NCBI RefSeq assembly: GCF_004519315.1 | Contig: NZ_SOZE01000014.1 | Location: 62,001-126,000, forward strand | DNA length: 64,000 bases | DNA from: Mucilaginibacter psychrotolerans | GTDB taxonomy: Bacteria > Bacteroidota > Bacteroidia > Sphingobacteriales > Sphingobacteriaceae | Reading direction: 5' to 3' | In this document: positions 46,907 through 56,048 of the stretch, in pieces | How the letters are laid out: every line of letters begins with the position of its first letter | Position numbering within the stretch: the stretch's first letter is position 1 | Position numbers and translations under genes: made by a program | Notes under the pieces: model-generated | The model's input: the letters and a program-made list of their open reading frames with translations, nothing else | Told to the model about the DNA's origin: nothing | The model's database searches: none

Positions 46907-49732
46907 ATGAGAAACCGCTTCTGCCAAACGCTGCTAATGCTGCTCATCACTGCTACTTCCGCAATGGCTCAGCAATTCGGGGGCAACCCGCCATCTATTA
47001 AATGGAGGCAGGTAAACACCCCGGCAACCAAAGTGATTTTCCCCGAAGGAATGGATTCTGCGGCTTTGCAAGTGGCGAACATCATCCAATACATCAACCC
47101 GAAGATAAAACCCAGCATCGGTTTCAGGCAGAAGCAAATCAGCATTGTGCTGCAAAACCAAACCACCATATCTAACGCCTATGTGGGGCTTGCGCCTTTC
47201 CGTAGCGAATTTTATTTGATGCCATCACAGAATAGTTTTGAGATCGGCAGTTTGTACTGGCCGGGGCAACTGGCCATCCACGAATTCAGGCATGTGCAGC
47301 AGTATAATAATTTCAACGTGGGGCTTTCGCATGTGTTGCGTGTATTTTTCGGCGAGGGTGGGCAGGCGTTGGGGAATGATTTGTCTGTGCCGAATTGGTT
47401 CTTTGAGGGTGATGCTGTTTACAACGAAACCCTGGTAAGCCCGCAGGGCAGGGGCAGGCTGCCGTATTTTTTCAATGGTTTCCGAGCGCTTTGGGCAGCC
47501 GGCAAAAATTATAGCTGGATGAAGTTGCGCAATGGCTCGTACGTAGATTTCGTGCCCGACCATTACCCCCTTGGCTATATGATGGTAGCCTATGGCCGCG
47601 AAAAGTACGGCAGCGATTTTTGGGAAAAGGTTACGCATGATGCGGCGGCATTTAAAACGGGGTTTTATCCATTTCAGAATGCGATAAAAAAATACTCGGG
47701 GAAAACCTATAAGGTATTCAGAGATAGCGCATTTAAACAATTTAGCAAACAGTTTGGTAACGACCAGGTTATCGATGACAACCTGCGTCGGCACTTCGTT
47801 GCTCATGAGGAGTATCCGGCTTATATAAACGACAGTACCCTCATTTATTTAAAAACAGCATACAACCACATTCCCGAGTTTGTTATCCGAAGTAAAGGAA
47901 AAGATAAGGCTATTGCCGTACAGGATATCACTACCGATAACTACTTTACCTACCATGATAGCAAAGTGGTTTATGCGTCCTACCGGCCAGATGCGCGTTG
48001 GGGATATCGCAATTACAATGAGTTGGTCGTACTGGACATTAATACCCACAAGGAACGACGCATCACCCGCAAAACCAAGTACTTTTCGCCTGCTTTTAGT
48101 AATGATGGCAAAAGTATTGTAGCAGTTGATGTAGAGCCATCCGGCAAAAATGCGCTGCATTTATTAGATGCTGAAAGCGGGAAGCTATTAACCGCAATTC
48201 CCAATCCCGACAATTTATTTTACACGTATCCTGAATTTTATGCTGATGATCAAATAGTTTCTGCAGTAAGGAATGGAAAAGGGCAGATGGCACTGGCATC
48301 GGTTGACATAAAAACCAGCGTCGTTAAATATTTTACCCCCTTTGGTTTTGAACCTATAGGTTTTATTGCAGTCGGAAATGGCAGAGTGATTTTTAGCAAA
48401 ACTACGGGTGCCTATGATAAGCTATTTGTACTCTCGCTAAAAACCGGCCAGGTTTTTCTGAAGGATACCAGCGAAGGGAATAGGAGTGCGGTAATAGGCT
48501 CATACCAACCCGCTGTAATCAATTCAAAGTTGGCTTGGGTCGGTTTTACTCCCTATGGTTATAATATCATGGAGGGTACGTTGTCGGAAAATGACTTCAA
48601 TGAAACGCCATTGAGCAAGGCGGAACCCTTATCCAATATCGGCATCAGCATATTAAGCCTGGATTCCGCCGCTAACCTCTCGTCGTCCGTACCTAATACA
48701 CAACTCTCCATTACCAAATACAGCAAAGCTCATGGGTTGTTCAATTTCCATAGTGTTTTCCCTAATATCAACGACCCCAACTACTCGTTGGAGTTGGCGG
48801 GAGAGAACGTGCTGAATACCTTCCAATCGCGGCTCTCCTTTAATTACAACCGCGATGAGGGTTATAAACGCATTGGTTACACCGGCGTTTACGGCGCGCT
48901 TTTCCCTTATATTTCCGCAGGGGCCAATTATACGTTCGATAGGCGAGGCTTCTCTAAAGGCAACAAGGTTTATTTTAATGAAACCGACCTGCATGCCGGG
49001 CTGGAAGTGCCACTTGATTTCACCGGCGGCAAAACATCTACCTTCTTAAATTTCGGCAGCGATGTGTACTATAGCCAGCGCCGATTCCAGGAGGCGTTCC
49101 GCAGCCAGTTCGCCGACAGGCACTACACTTATCTCAATAACTACATTAGCTTCAGTAACCAGATACAACAAGCCAAACAACAGATAAACCCCCGTCTGGC
49201 GCAAAGCTTCAGCCTAAATTATAAAACAGCCATAGCGGGGCTAAGCGCAACGCAGTTTCTGGGTACAGGTTCACTCTACTTCCCTGGCCTGTCTGTTAAT
49301 CATAGCCTGGTTATCAGCGGCGCTTATCAGCAAAAAGGAAAAGATAATAGCATCGGCTTCTCCAATGATTTTCCGTTCTCCAAAGGCTATACCGCCGAAA
49401 GTTTGGATAAGATGCAGAAGTATGGTGTAAGCTACCATTTCCCCATAGCTTACCCGGATGCGGGTTTCGGCAACCTGGCTTATCTGCTGCGCGTGCGTGG
49501 CTACCTGTTTTACGATCATACCCACGCCACCGACGGCAGCTTCCTGCTCAACGGTAAACTTTTCAACGCCAATTTTCGCTCGGTCGGGGCAGCTTTGTTT
49601 TTCGATGGGAAGATATTCAACCAGGCGGCCATATCGTTCGGCGTCAGGTACAGTTATTTATTGGATGATGACCAGTTCGGAGGAAATGGAAAGAATAGGA
49701 TAGAGTTGGTATTGCCGGTAAGTATATTTTAG
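46907..49732 (+). CDS. Outer-membrane protein with HExxH peptidase-like, propeller and barrel parts
   Basis: This 941-residue protein has a signal peptide (cleavage after MAQ). An N-terminal gluzincin-like part carries HEFRH at 125-129 and the downstream NWFFEGDAVYNE with the likely third zinc ligand Glu167. The middle (about 280-600) has TolB/WD40-like propeller repeats (DKAIAVQDITTDNYFTYHDS, KTKYFSPAFSNDGKSIVAVD). The last ~300 residues alternate aromatic strands like an outer-membrane barrel and end in VLPVSIF. The ATG at 46907 is chosen over an upstream TTG because it starts the signal peptide. Peptidase activity is inferred, not shown. It is transcribed alone. Confidence 0.8.
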   Translation: MRNRFCQTLLMLLITATSAMAQQFGGNPPSIKWRQVNTPATKVIFPEGMDSAALQVANIIQYINPKIKPSIGFRQKQISIVLQNQTTISNAYVGLAPFRSEFYLMPSQNSFEIGSLYWPGQLAIHEFRHVQQYNNFNVGLSHVLRVFFGEGGQALGNDLSVPNWFFEGDAVYNETLVSPQGRGRLPYFFNGFRALWAAGKNYSWMKLRNGSYVDFVPDHYPLGYMMVAYGREKYGSDFWEKVTHDAAAFKTGFYPFQNAIKKYSGKTYKVFRDSAFKQFSKQFGNDQVIDDNLRRHFVAHEEYPAYINDSTLIYLKTAYNHIPEFVIRSKGKDKAIAVQDITTDNYFTYHDSKVVYASYRPDARWGYRNYNELVVLDINTHKERRITRKTKYFSPAFSNDGKSIVAVDVEPSGKNALHLLDAESGKLLTAIPNPDNLFYTYPEFYADDQIVSAVRNGKGQMALASVDIKTSVVKYFTPFGFEPIGFIAVGNGRVIFSKTTGAYDKLFVLSLKTGQVFLKDTSEGNRSAVIGSYQPAVINSKLAWVGFTPYGYNIMEGTLSENDFNETPLSKAEPLSNIGISILSLDSAANLSSSVPNTQLSITKYSKAHGLFNFHSVFPNINDPNYSLELAGENVLNTFQSRLSFNYNRDEGYKRIGYTGVYGALFPYISAGANYTFDRRGFSKGNKVYFNETDLHAGLEVPLDFTGGKTSTFLNFGSDVYYSQRRFQEAFRSQFADRHYTYLNNYISFSNQIQQAKQQINPRLAQSFSLNYKTAIAGLSATQFLGTGSLYFPGLSVNHSLVISGAYQQKGKDNSIGFSNDFPFSKGYTAESLDKMQKYGVSYHFPIAYPDAGFGNLAYLLRVRGYLFYDHTHATDGSFLLNGKLFNANFRSVGAALFFDGKIFNQAAISFGVRYSYLLDDDQFGGNGKNRIELVLPVSIF

Positions 49733-49740
49733 GGAGTGAT

Positions 49741-49960
49741 CGCCACCTCGTCTTTGCGAGTATCCATCAGGGGGTAACCCTGAAAAAAAAGGTTATGACG
49801 CGTAAAAATGTATACTGATAATCAATAACTTAAAACCACGTCATTATAAGCGATAGCGCGGCAATCATCAGCGGGAGAGCCGTATGCAAGTCCGACCGGC
49901 TTGCCGAAGATAGCCTTGTAGCCCCACAGCGCATGCCCTGAGCTGCTTCTCGCAATGGAG
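49741..49960. repeat. ~220-bp element, copy 2
   Basis: About 105 of 121 positions at 49749-49869 match copy 1 (43216-43335), same orientation, including the ATAATCAATAACTT and CGTCATTATAAGCGATAGCG segments. The end pair TTTGCGAG and CTCGCAATGG is less perfect than in copy 1. It fills the convergent gap before cutC. Confidence 0.8.
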
Positions 49961-49968
49961 ATTCTTTA

Positions 49969-50712
49969 TTAACTATTCGCCGCAGCAATAATGCTTTTCA
50001 CCACTTCTACACCGGTCATATCCAGTCCATACTCGTCTTTCATGCCATTACTTAGCAGGATATGGTCGTTATGGTATTCCATTTTGCCGGGCACGTGGAT
50101 ACGGGCGGACGAATGTACCTCGGTAACGCTGGTAAAATGCACCAGATCGGCAACGTTATTTGGGTTAACGCCGCTTCCGGCCATAATGGCTATGCGGCCC
50201 GCAGCTTTCTCTACCAAGTGGTTGAGCGTGCTTGCGCCCTCCATGGCCGTACTTTTGCCTCCCGAGGTGAGGATACGATCGCAGCCTAATTCTATAATAT
50301 CTTCCAGAGACTGATACAAGTCGGCACACATATCGAAAGCCCGATGGAACGTTACGGCCAGCCCGAATTGCTTTGCCATGCGCACCAACTCCAGGCAACG
50401 GGGTTTATCTATGGTACCATCCGCGTTCAGGATGCCTATCACAATGCCGTCGGCTCCCGCTTCTATGCAATTGCGCACATCGGCTTTAATCACCTCGTAT
50501 TCCAGTTCGGAGTACAAAAAATCTCCGCTTCGTGGGCGTATCAGCACAAAAAGTTGGATATGTAAAAGTTTGCGGGCTAGTAGCAACTGCCCGTAAGACG
50601 GGGTAGTGCCGCCCTCGGCAAGGTTCTCGCAAAGCTCCACCCGTACCGCACCGCCTTCCTGGGCCGCTAATGCTGATGTGACCGAATTGGAGCAAACTTC
50701 AAGTGTTACCAT
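49969..50712 (-). CDS. cutC: CutC-family protein
   Basis: This 247-residue TIM-barrel protein starts with LEVCSNSVTSALAAQEGGAVRVELCENLAEGGTTPSYG and has the family segments VLIRPRSGDFLYSE, GADGIVIGILNADG, VTFHRAFDMC, DRILTSGG and IMAGSGVNPNN. CutC was linked to copper tolerance in E. coli, but its biochemical role is unsettled and the Enterococcus protein binds copper. It follows the glycosylasparaginase gene on the same strand after a 105-base gap with a repeat. This pairing of cutC with an aspG-type gene hints at a catabolic rather than copper-related role here. Confidence 0.92.
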   Translation of the reverse strand: MVTLEVCSNSVTSALAAQEGGAVRVELCENLAEGGTTPSYGQLLLARKLLHIQLFVLIRPRSGDFLYSELEYEVIKADVRNCIEAGADGIVIGILNADGTIDKPRCLELVRMAKQFGLAVTFHRAFDMCADLYQSLEDIIELGCDRILTSGGKSTAMEGASTLNHLVEKAAGRIAIMAGSGVNPNNVADLVHFTSVTEVHSSARIHVPGKMEYHNDHILLSNGMKDEYGLDMTGVEVVKSIIAAANS

Positions 50713-50741
50713 GTCTGTAGAAATTTAGTTTAGGATATTTA

Positions 50742-50817
50742 AGTCCATCGTCTATAGTCGATAGACCATGGCAAAACACAGTTTTTTCCATGGAATATGG
50801 TCAATGGACTATGGACT
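50742..50817. repeat. Iterated-word inverted repeat (word CTATGGACT)
   Basis: AGTCCAT at 50742-50748 and ATGGACT at 50811-50817, with inner CCATGG pairs (50766-50771 and 50788-50793), form a hairpin built from the same word as the repeat at 1753-1839, almost 49 kb away. Confidence 0.75.
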
Positions 50818-51852
50818 TTATTTCTTATCGTCCTTATAAAAACTTTTGCCGGGGATAAGCAGGTCTTGTTTATCGGCGTTGCATACGGCGAAAGAGAAAC
50901 CCTCTTGTATAGCATATGCGCCGTATTCACCTTTTTTGTTGATGGCCAAAAAGCCCACTTGTATTTTCTTTGCAGTCTCTGGTTTTTTGCGGATAATACG
51001 GTTAACTGCCTCTTTACAGGCGTCCTCTGGCGAAAGGCCCTGGCGCATGAGCTCTACCACCAAAAAGCTACCTACGTTGCGTATCACTTCCTCGCCAACG
51101 CCGGTTGATGTGGCACCGCCCACCTCGTTATCTACATATAAGCCCGCGCCTATGATGGGGCTGTCGCCTACGCGGCCATGCAGTTTAAAGGCCATGCCAC
51201 TGGTGGTGCAGGCACCACTGATGTTACCCTTGGCATCCAAAGCCAGCATACCTATAGTATCGTGGTTGTATTTGCCGCCGGGCCGGTGCTGGTCGTTCTC
51301 TATATTCATTTTTGGCGAATATTCAGCTTTTACCAGCCATTTCTTCCATTCCTTTTCCGACTCCGCGGTGAGCAATTTCTCTCGTTTAAAGCCCTGCTCT
51401 ACGGCAAACTGGCTTGCGCCATCGCCAACCAGCATCACGTGCGGGGTTTTTTCCATCACCAGGCGTGCTACCGAGATAGGGTGTGCAATGTCTTCCATCG
51501 CGGCTACCGAGCCACAGTTGCCAAACTCGTCCATTATGCAGGCATCCAGGGTAACATGCCCGTCTCGGTCGGGATAGCCGGCGCGGCCAACAGTGTGATT
51601 CTTCATGTCGGCCTCGGGTATTTTCACGCCGGCCTCTACAGCATCAAGCGCACGACCGCCCGCCGCAAGGGTTTTCCAGGCTTCTTTGTTAGCAGCAATC
51701 CCAAAATCCCAGGTAGAAATTACAATGGGGAAGCCACCGGCTGCGGCTTCGCTTACCTTATTGGTTGCTGGCGTTGCTAAACTGTATTGAGATAATGCTG
51801 CTAATGAAGCGCTTGCGGCGGTTGCTTTAAGGAATTTACGGCGATCAATCAT
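50818..51852 (-). CDS. Glycosylasparaginase / isoaspartyl peptidase-type Ntn hydrolase
   Basis: This 344-residue protein is an N-terminal-nucleophile hydrolase. The self-cleavage site is Asp198-Thr199 in YNHDTIGMLALD, as in Elizabethkingia glycosylasparaginase, and the beta subunit starts at Thr199. GRVGDSPIIGAGLYVDNEVGGATSTG supplies the substrate-binding loop. The N-terminus (DRRKFLKATAASASLAAL) is a Tat-type signal, so the enzyme should work in the periplasm, cutting GlcNAc-Asn left from N-glycoprotein breakdown. It is upstream of cutC on the same strand. Confidence 0.92.
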   Translation of the reverse strand: MIDRRKFLKATAASASLAALSQYSLATPATNKVSEAAAGGFPIVISTWDFGIAANKEAWKTLAAGGRALDAVEAGVKIPEADMKNHTVGRAGYPDRDGHVTLDACIMDEFGNCGSVAAMEDIAHPISVARLVMEKTPHVMLVGDGASQFAVEQGFKREKLLTAESEKEWKKWLVKAEYSPKMNIENDQHRPGGKYNHDTIGMLALDAKGNISGACTTSGMAFKLHGRVGDSPIIGAGLYVDNEVGGATSTGVGEEVIRNVGSFLVVELMRQGLSPEDACKEAVNRIIRKKPETAKKIQVGFLAINKKGEYGAYAIQEGFSFAVCNADKQDLLIPGKSFYKDDKK

Positions 51853-51882
51853 ACGGCTAATATATAATAATCAGGAAAAAAT

Positions 51883-51919
51883 ACCTGCTTTTGTATCGGT
51901 TTTGATACAGAAGTCAGGT
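51883..51919 (-). terminator. Terminator-like hairpin ahead of the glycosylasparaginase gene
   Basis: CTTTTGTATC (51888-51897) pairs with GATACAGAAG (51904-51913) with one mismatch, extended by ACCTG and CAGGT. On the minus strand ATTTTTT follows, 31 bases before the ATG. It could end a transcript from upstream or act as an attenuator. Confidence 0.5.
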
Positions 51920-51998
51920 TTATGTCACTGCCTTTTGAGGCTTGGGGTTCAAAGCCTAACCTAAAAGTCGGGAAAGCAAACCGCCAAAAGTGTTAATT

Positions 51999-52091
51999 AA
52001 GTGTTCACGCGGCGCAGTGTGAACACCGTGAACACTGTTAATGTGTTCCTAATCAGTTGTTTGAAAATTTCAAAATGGTGTCAAAATGGTG
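51999..52091. repeat. Clustered GTGAACAC palindromes and CAAAATGGTGT repeats
   Basis: GTGTTCACG and CGTGAACAC form nested inverted pairs at about 51999-52033, and TCAAAATGGTG is repeated back to back at 52070-52080 and 52081-52091. The 396-base gap 51853-52248 has no gene that can be supported. Confidence 0.55.
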
Positions 52092-52248
52092 TCACCATCA
52101 GTGTTGTTGCTGAGTGTTATATTTGCGCAAAAAACCATTGCATCCAATATCACTTTCTGTCCATGGGGAATAAGGTTTTTAATACGATATCTTTAGCTTA
52201 AGCTTCCGGTCTTCAATTTTCAGTCTTTTAAACATCTAACTTTTCAAC

Positions 52249-52485
52249 TTACTCCTCCAATTCATTATCCTCCGCCAGTATCTCGCGGGCACGTTCCAGA
52301 TCGCGCTCAAATATCTTTATCTTGATGCCACCTATCGCCTGGTTGTAAAAAGGCTGCGCGCCGATGGTGTTTTCGTCGGCAATAAAACAGGAGATGCCGC
52401 TGTCTTCCAGCCGTGTTTGGATAATGTGTGCCAGCATGGGGTCGTAATAGCTCTCGAAAGTGATGATTTTATCGTTGTCGCTCAT
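52249..52485 (-). CDS. DUF2007-type small protein
   Basis: This 78-residue protein matches the DUF2007 pattern: IITFESYYDPMLAHIIQTRLEDSGISCFIADENTIGAQPFYNQAIGGIKIKIFERDLERAREIL. The family is proposed to be a small signal-transducing or regulatory ligand-binding module, and it resembles a single ferredoxin-like domain. It starts divergently from the WYL regulator, 53 bases away. Confidence 0.88.
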   Translation of the reverse strand: MSDNDKIITFESYYDPMLAHIIQTRLEDSGISCFIADENTIGAQPFYNQAIGGIKIKIFERDLERAREILAEDNELEE

Positions 52486-52538
52486 AATTATTAAACTCTG
52501 TTTGGCGCAAATTAGTTTAATTTAGTTTATTTTGAGGT

Positions 52539-53480
52539 ATGAACCGTATCGACCGTATCTCCGCAATACTCATCCAACTGCAATCGCGCAGGGTGGTAAA
52601 GGCCAGCGATATTGCGGAGCGATTCGGCATCAGTCTGCGTACGGTTTACCGTGATGTGCGCTCGCTGGAAGAAGCAGGTATCCCGGTTATCGGCGAGGCA
52701 GGAGTGGGCTATTCCCTTGTAGATGGTTATCGACTGCCACCCATTATGTTTACCCGCGAAGAAGCCACGGCGTTTCTGACGGCCGAAAAATTTGTGGAGA
52801 AGATGACCGATGCTTCTACTGCCGCGCAGCATAAATCGGCTATGTATAAGGTGCGTGCTATATTGAAAACAGCCGAAAAGGACCTGTTGGAAAGCATGGA
52901 CGACAGTATAGAAGTACTTAAAAGTCAAACCCAACGGCGCATCAATAATAACGATCATTTGCAGCCCATCCTCAACGCTATCGCGCATAAAAAAGTGCTT
53001 TGTATAAATTACATGGCGGGTTATAGCCAGGAAAAAACCAAGCGCGACATTGAACCCGTTGGCGTATTTTATTTGGACAGCTACTGGCACATGATAGCTT
53101 ATTGCCGGATGCGACGGGACTACCGTGATTTTCGTACCGACCGTATTCGTTCCCTTGTCGAAACCGGGCACACCTTTGAAGGCAAGCACCCTACATTAAA
53201 AGCCTATATCGCTCAAACCGCTTACGAGCATAAACTCGAAACGATTGTAATCAGGGTGGATAATGCTATTGTACGGTTTATTTCCGACCAGAAATATTAC
53301 AACGGTTTTGTTTCTGAAGTGCAGTTACCAACCCAGTTAGAAATGACTTTCCTGACGATGTCGGTAGAAGGATTCGTGCGGTGGTTTATGATGTATGGTG
53401 ACCAGGCCGAAATCGTAAGTCCCGAGTTTGTGAAGGCCAGGGTAAACGCTTTAGCGAGTGCTATCTCAACCAGGAATTAA
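52539..53480 (+). CDS. YafY-type HTH-WYL transcriptional regulator
   Basis: This 313-residue protein has an N-terminal DeoR/HTH_11 winged helix (about 1-60; IDRISAILIQLQSRRVVKASDIAERFGISLRTVYRDVRSLEEAGIPV). A WYL ligand-binding domain follows from about 140 (KKVLCINYMAGYSQEKTKRDIEPVGVFYLDSYWHMIAYCRMRRDYRDFRTDRI) and the C-terminal WCX part ends it. WYL regulators respond to nucleotides or nucleic acid ends, sometimes near defence genes; none are seen here. The gene is divergent from the DUF2007 gene. Confidence 0.92.
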   Translation: MNRIDRISAILIQLQSRRVVKASDIAERFGISLRTVYRDVRSLEEAGIPVIGEAGVGYSLVDGYRLPPIMFTREEATAFLTAEKFVEKMTDASTAAQHKSAMYKVRAILKTAEKDLLESMDDSIEVLKSQTQRRINNNDHLQPILNAIAHKKVLCINYMAGYSQEKTKRDIEPVGVFYLDSYWHMIAYCRMRRDYRDFRTDRIRSLVETGHTFEGKHPTLKAYIAQTAYEHKLETIVIRVDNAIVRFISDQKYYNGFVSEVQLPTQLEMTFLTMSVEGFVRWFMMYGDQAEIVSPEFVKARVNALASAISTRN

Positions 53481-53612
53481 GACCTTTTTAAGCTGCTAAC
53501 GGGGTTAAGAAACTCATTTTGCAAGCACCATCTTACAATCAAAACTTTGCCGAAGCTGGCGGTATTGGGCAAAAAAAGTGCCTTTTTATATCAAAATGAA
53601 AGTTTTTTTAGG

Positions 53613-53644
53613 TTTGTGTGAAGTAACAGTTTTTTTACACTTTG
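53613..53644 (+). promoter_or_regulatory. Candidate promoter for the cytochrome cassette
   Basis: TTTG (53613-53616) is followed after 19 bases by TACACTTTG (53636-53644), which is TAnnTTTG with one extra base. It precedes the ATG at 53729 by about 85 bases. Confidence 0.4.
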
Positions 53645-53728
53645 CGATTGATTAATTTTAAGTGGAAAATGTTTTGGTTTTCGCTACATTTGGAAAACGA
53701 CCCTGATCGTAAAACCAACTTTAAACTA

Positions 53729-56047
53729 ATGTTCCCAAGATTGAACCACGCGTGGCTTTTGATAGCCGGTTGCATTTTATGTGCTTTGCAAGCCTGCAAT
53801 TCAGCAGGACAAGTGGATGAAGAGCAGGTGCCTGATACTATCAGTTATAATTTTAACATCCGCCCTATACTTTCTGATAAGTGTTTTAAATGCCATGGCC
53901 CGGATGCCGGACATCGCGAAGCTGATTTGCGGCTGGATATTCCGGAGATGGCTTTTGCTGCGCTTAAAGATAATCCCACTGCGCATGCGTTGGTTCCTGG
54001 TGATCCTTCATTATCTGAAGTTTACCGCCGAATCACTACCAAGGATACGGCTGAACAAATGCCGCCTGCATCCTCCAACTTAAAGAAACTGACACCTTTT
54101 GAAACAGACCTGATAAAAGCCTGGATAAAACAGGGCGCCAAATATGAAAAGCACTGGGCATTTGTTGCTCCGCGTTTGCATGCTGTACCAGAAGTTAAAA
54201 ACACTGCATGGGTGAAAAACCCGATTGACAATTTTGTGCTGCAAAAAATGGAGCAAAAGGGCTTTGAGCCCAATGCCGAAGCGGATAAAGAACGCCTGCT
54301 AAAAAGGCTTTCGCTTGATTTGACAGGATTGCCGCCTACCCTAAAAATGATGGATGATTTTTTGGCAGACAAAAGCCCCGATGCTTACCAAAAAATGGTT
54401 GATCGCTTGATGGCTGCCCCGCAGTATGGCGAAAAGATGGCTTTGCATTGGCTGGACGTTTCGCGTTATGCCGATTCTCACGGGTACCAGGATGATAACT
54501 ATCGCAGTCAGTGGCCCTGGCGCGATTGGGTGATCCACGCATTTAACGAGAATTTGCCTTACGATAAATTTATCACCTGGCAGTTGGCGGGCGACCAAAT
54601 GCCCAACGCAACCAAAGAGCAACTGCTGGCAACAGGCTTTAACCGCAATCATAAAATTACCGAAGAGGGCGGCGTAATTGACGAAGAATACCGCGTAAGC
54701 TACGTAACCGACCGTACTAACACCTTTGGCAAGGCTTTGCTTGGCATAACCCTGGAGTGCGCCCATTGCCACGATCATAAGTATGATCCATTTTCTCAGA
54801 AAGAATATTACCAGGTATTTGCGTTTTTTAATAGTGTGAAAGAGGCCGGGCTGCAATCCTCTGTAGGTGGGCCCGAAACTTATGCCAAGCGCCCCATGAT
54901 GCAAATAAGCAACCAGGACGTAAAAGATGTGCTGAAGTTCATCAACAAGCAGGATACTGATAAACTGATCGTATCTGTAATGGCCGATAGCGAGTACGTG
55001 CGCAAAACCTTTGTACTTAATCGGGGCAACTATGATGCCCATGGCGAAGAAGTTACGATGGGCACGCCAAAAGCGATACTGCCATTTACCGCGAATTATC
55101 CAAAGAACAGGCTGGGCTTATCTGAATGGCTTTTCAATAAAAACAACCCGCTTACCGCAAGGGTATTTGTAAACCAGGTTTGGCAGGAGTTTTTTGGCAA
55201 GGGCATTTTAAAAAGCTCTGGCGATTTTGGTATGCAAGGTGATCTGCCGTCTCATCCTGAGTTATTGGATTGGCTTGCGGTAGACTTTATGAGCCACGGC
55301 TGGGATATGAAACGACTGGTGAAACAAGTGGTAATGTCGGCCACGTACCGGCAATCGGCAGTTGTTAGCCCGGACAAACTTAGAGCAGACCCTGATAATG
55401 TTTACCTCGCGCGCGGCCCGCGCAACCGTTTACCTGCCGAGTTTGTGCGCGATTTGGTGTTAGCAAGCAGTGGGTTGATAAATCCTAAAATAGGAGGCCC
55501 GAGCGTAAATCCCTATCAACCACCCGGCCTTTGGGAAAATGCCACATCGGGCAGGGGGCAATTAGCCACTTATAAGCAAGTACACGGCCCGGATTTGTAC
55601 CGCAGAGGGATGTACACGCTCATTAAGCGTACGGTACCACCGGCATCGCTGGCGATATTTGATGCCAGCAACCGCGATCAGTGCGAGGTGAAGCGCCTGC
55701 GTACCAATACGCCACTACAGGCGCTGGTGATGCTGAACGACCCAACCGTGTTGGAAAGTGCAAGGGTATTGGCAGCAAAATTGTTGCAGGATAATAGTCA
55801 ATCAAAGGATAAAATCATCAAGGCATTCCGGCTCATTATGTGTCGGCATCCGCAGGATAAAGAATTGGCGATATTAACGGCGTACTACAATGAGGAACTA
55901 AAGAGCATGACCAAAGCCGATGCCGATAAACTATTGAAAGTGGGCGAGTACCCTGTACCGGCCAATGTAGACAAGGTGAAACTGGCGGCAATGATGAAAG
56001 TGGTTGATGCAATGTATAATTTAGAAGAGGCGATAACAAAAACCTGA
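53729..56047 (+). CDS. Planctomycete-type cytochrome protein (PSCyt1-DUF1549-DUF1553) lipoprotein
   Basis: This 772-residue protein has a lipobox (ALQAC, Cys23). An N-terminal PSCyt1 domain has a c-type haem motif CFKCH at 52-56. Next come DUF1549/PSCyt2 (HWAFVAPRLH, RLSLDLTGLPPT, HWLDVSRYADSHGYQDD, second CxxCH in CAHCHDHKYDPFS) and DUF1553/PSD1 (RVFVNQVWQEFFGKGI, DWLAVDFMSHGWDMKRLVKQVVMSATYRQS, RGPRNRLPAE, VKRLRTNTPLQAL). These domains are abundant in planctomycetes. The start is set at 53729 because it begins the lipoprotein signal; the frame is open to 53642. The next gene starts 1 base after its stop. Confidence 0.9.
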   Translation: MFPRLNHAWLLIAGCILCALQACNSAGQVDEEQVPDTISYNFNIRPILSDKCFKCHGPDAGHREADLRLDIPEMAFAALKDNPTAHALVPGDPSLSEVYRRITTKDTAEQMPPASSNLKKLTPFETDLIKAWIKQGAKYEKHWAFVAPRLHAVPEVKNTAWVKNPIDNFVLQKMEQKGFEPNAEADKERLLKRLSLDLTGLPPTLKMMDDFLADKSPDAYQKMVDRLMAAPQYGEKMALHWLDVSRYADSHGYQDDNYRSQWPWRDWVIHAFNENLPYDKFITWQLAGDQMPNATKEQLLATGFNRNHKITEEGGVIDEEYRVSYVTDRTNTFGKALLGITLECAHCHDHKYDPFSQKEYYQVFAFFNSVKEAGLQSSVGGPETYAKRPMMQISNQDVKDVLKFINKQDTDKLIVSVMADSEYVRKTFVLNRGNYDAHGEEVTMGTPKAILPFTANYPKNRLGLSEWLFNKNNPLTARVFVNQVWQEFFGKGILKSSGDFGMQGDLPSHPELLDWLAVDFMSHGWDMKRLVKQVVMSATYRQSAVVSPDKLRADPDNVYLARGPRNRLPAEFVRDLVLASSGLINPKIGGPSVNPYQPPGLWENATSGRGQLATYKQVHGPDLYRRGMYTLIKRTVPPASLAIFDASNRDQCEVKRLRTNTPLQALVMLNDPTVLESARVLAAKLLQDNSQSKDKIIKAFRLIMCRHPQDKELAILTAYYNEELKSMTKADADKLLKVGEYPVPANVDKVKLAAMMKVVDAMYNLEEAITKT

Positions 56048-56048
56048 T

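Noticed and set aside
51937..51956. tRNA T-arm because of GGTTCAAA
   Set aside because: No acceptor, D or anticodon arms fit around it; it is a simple six-base hairpin.
52001..52201. Plus-strand 66-codon frame in the gap before the DUF2007 gene
   Set aside because: It consists of palindromic and tandem words, has many Cys and Val-Asn-Thr repeats, and no supporting context.
54341..55042. Long minus-strand frame of 233 codons inside the DUF1549/DUF1553 gene
   Set aside because: It is the antisense shadow of a gene with strong domain evidence.
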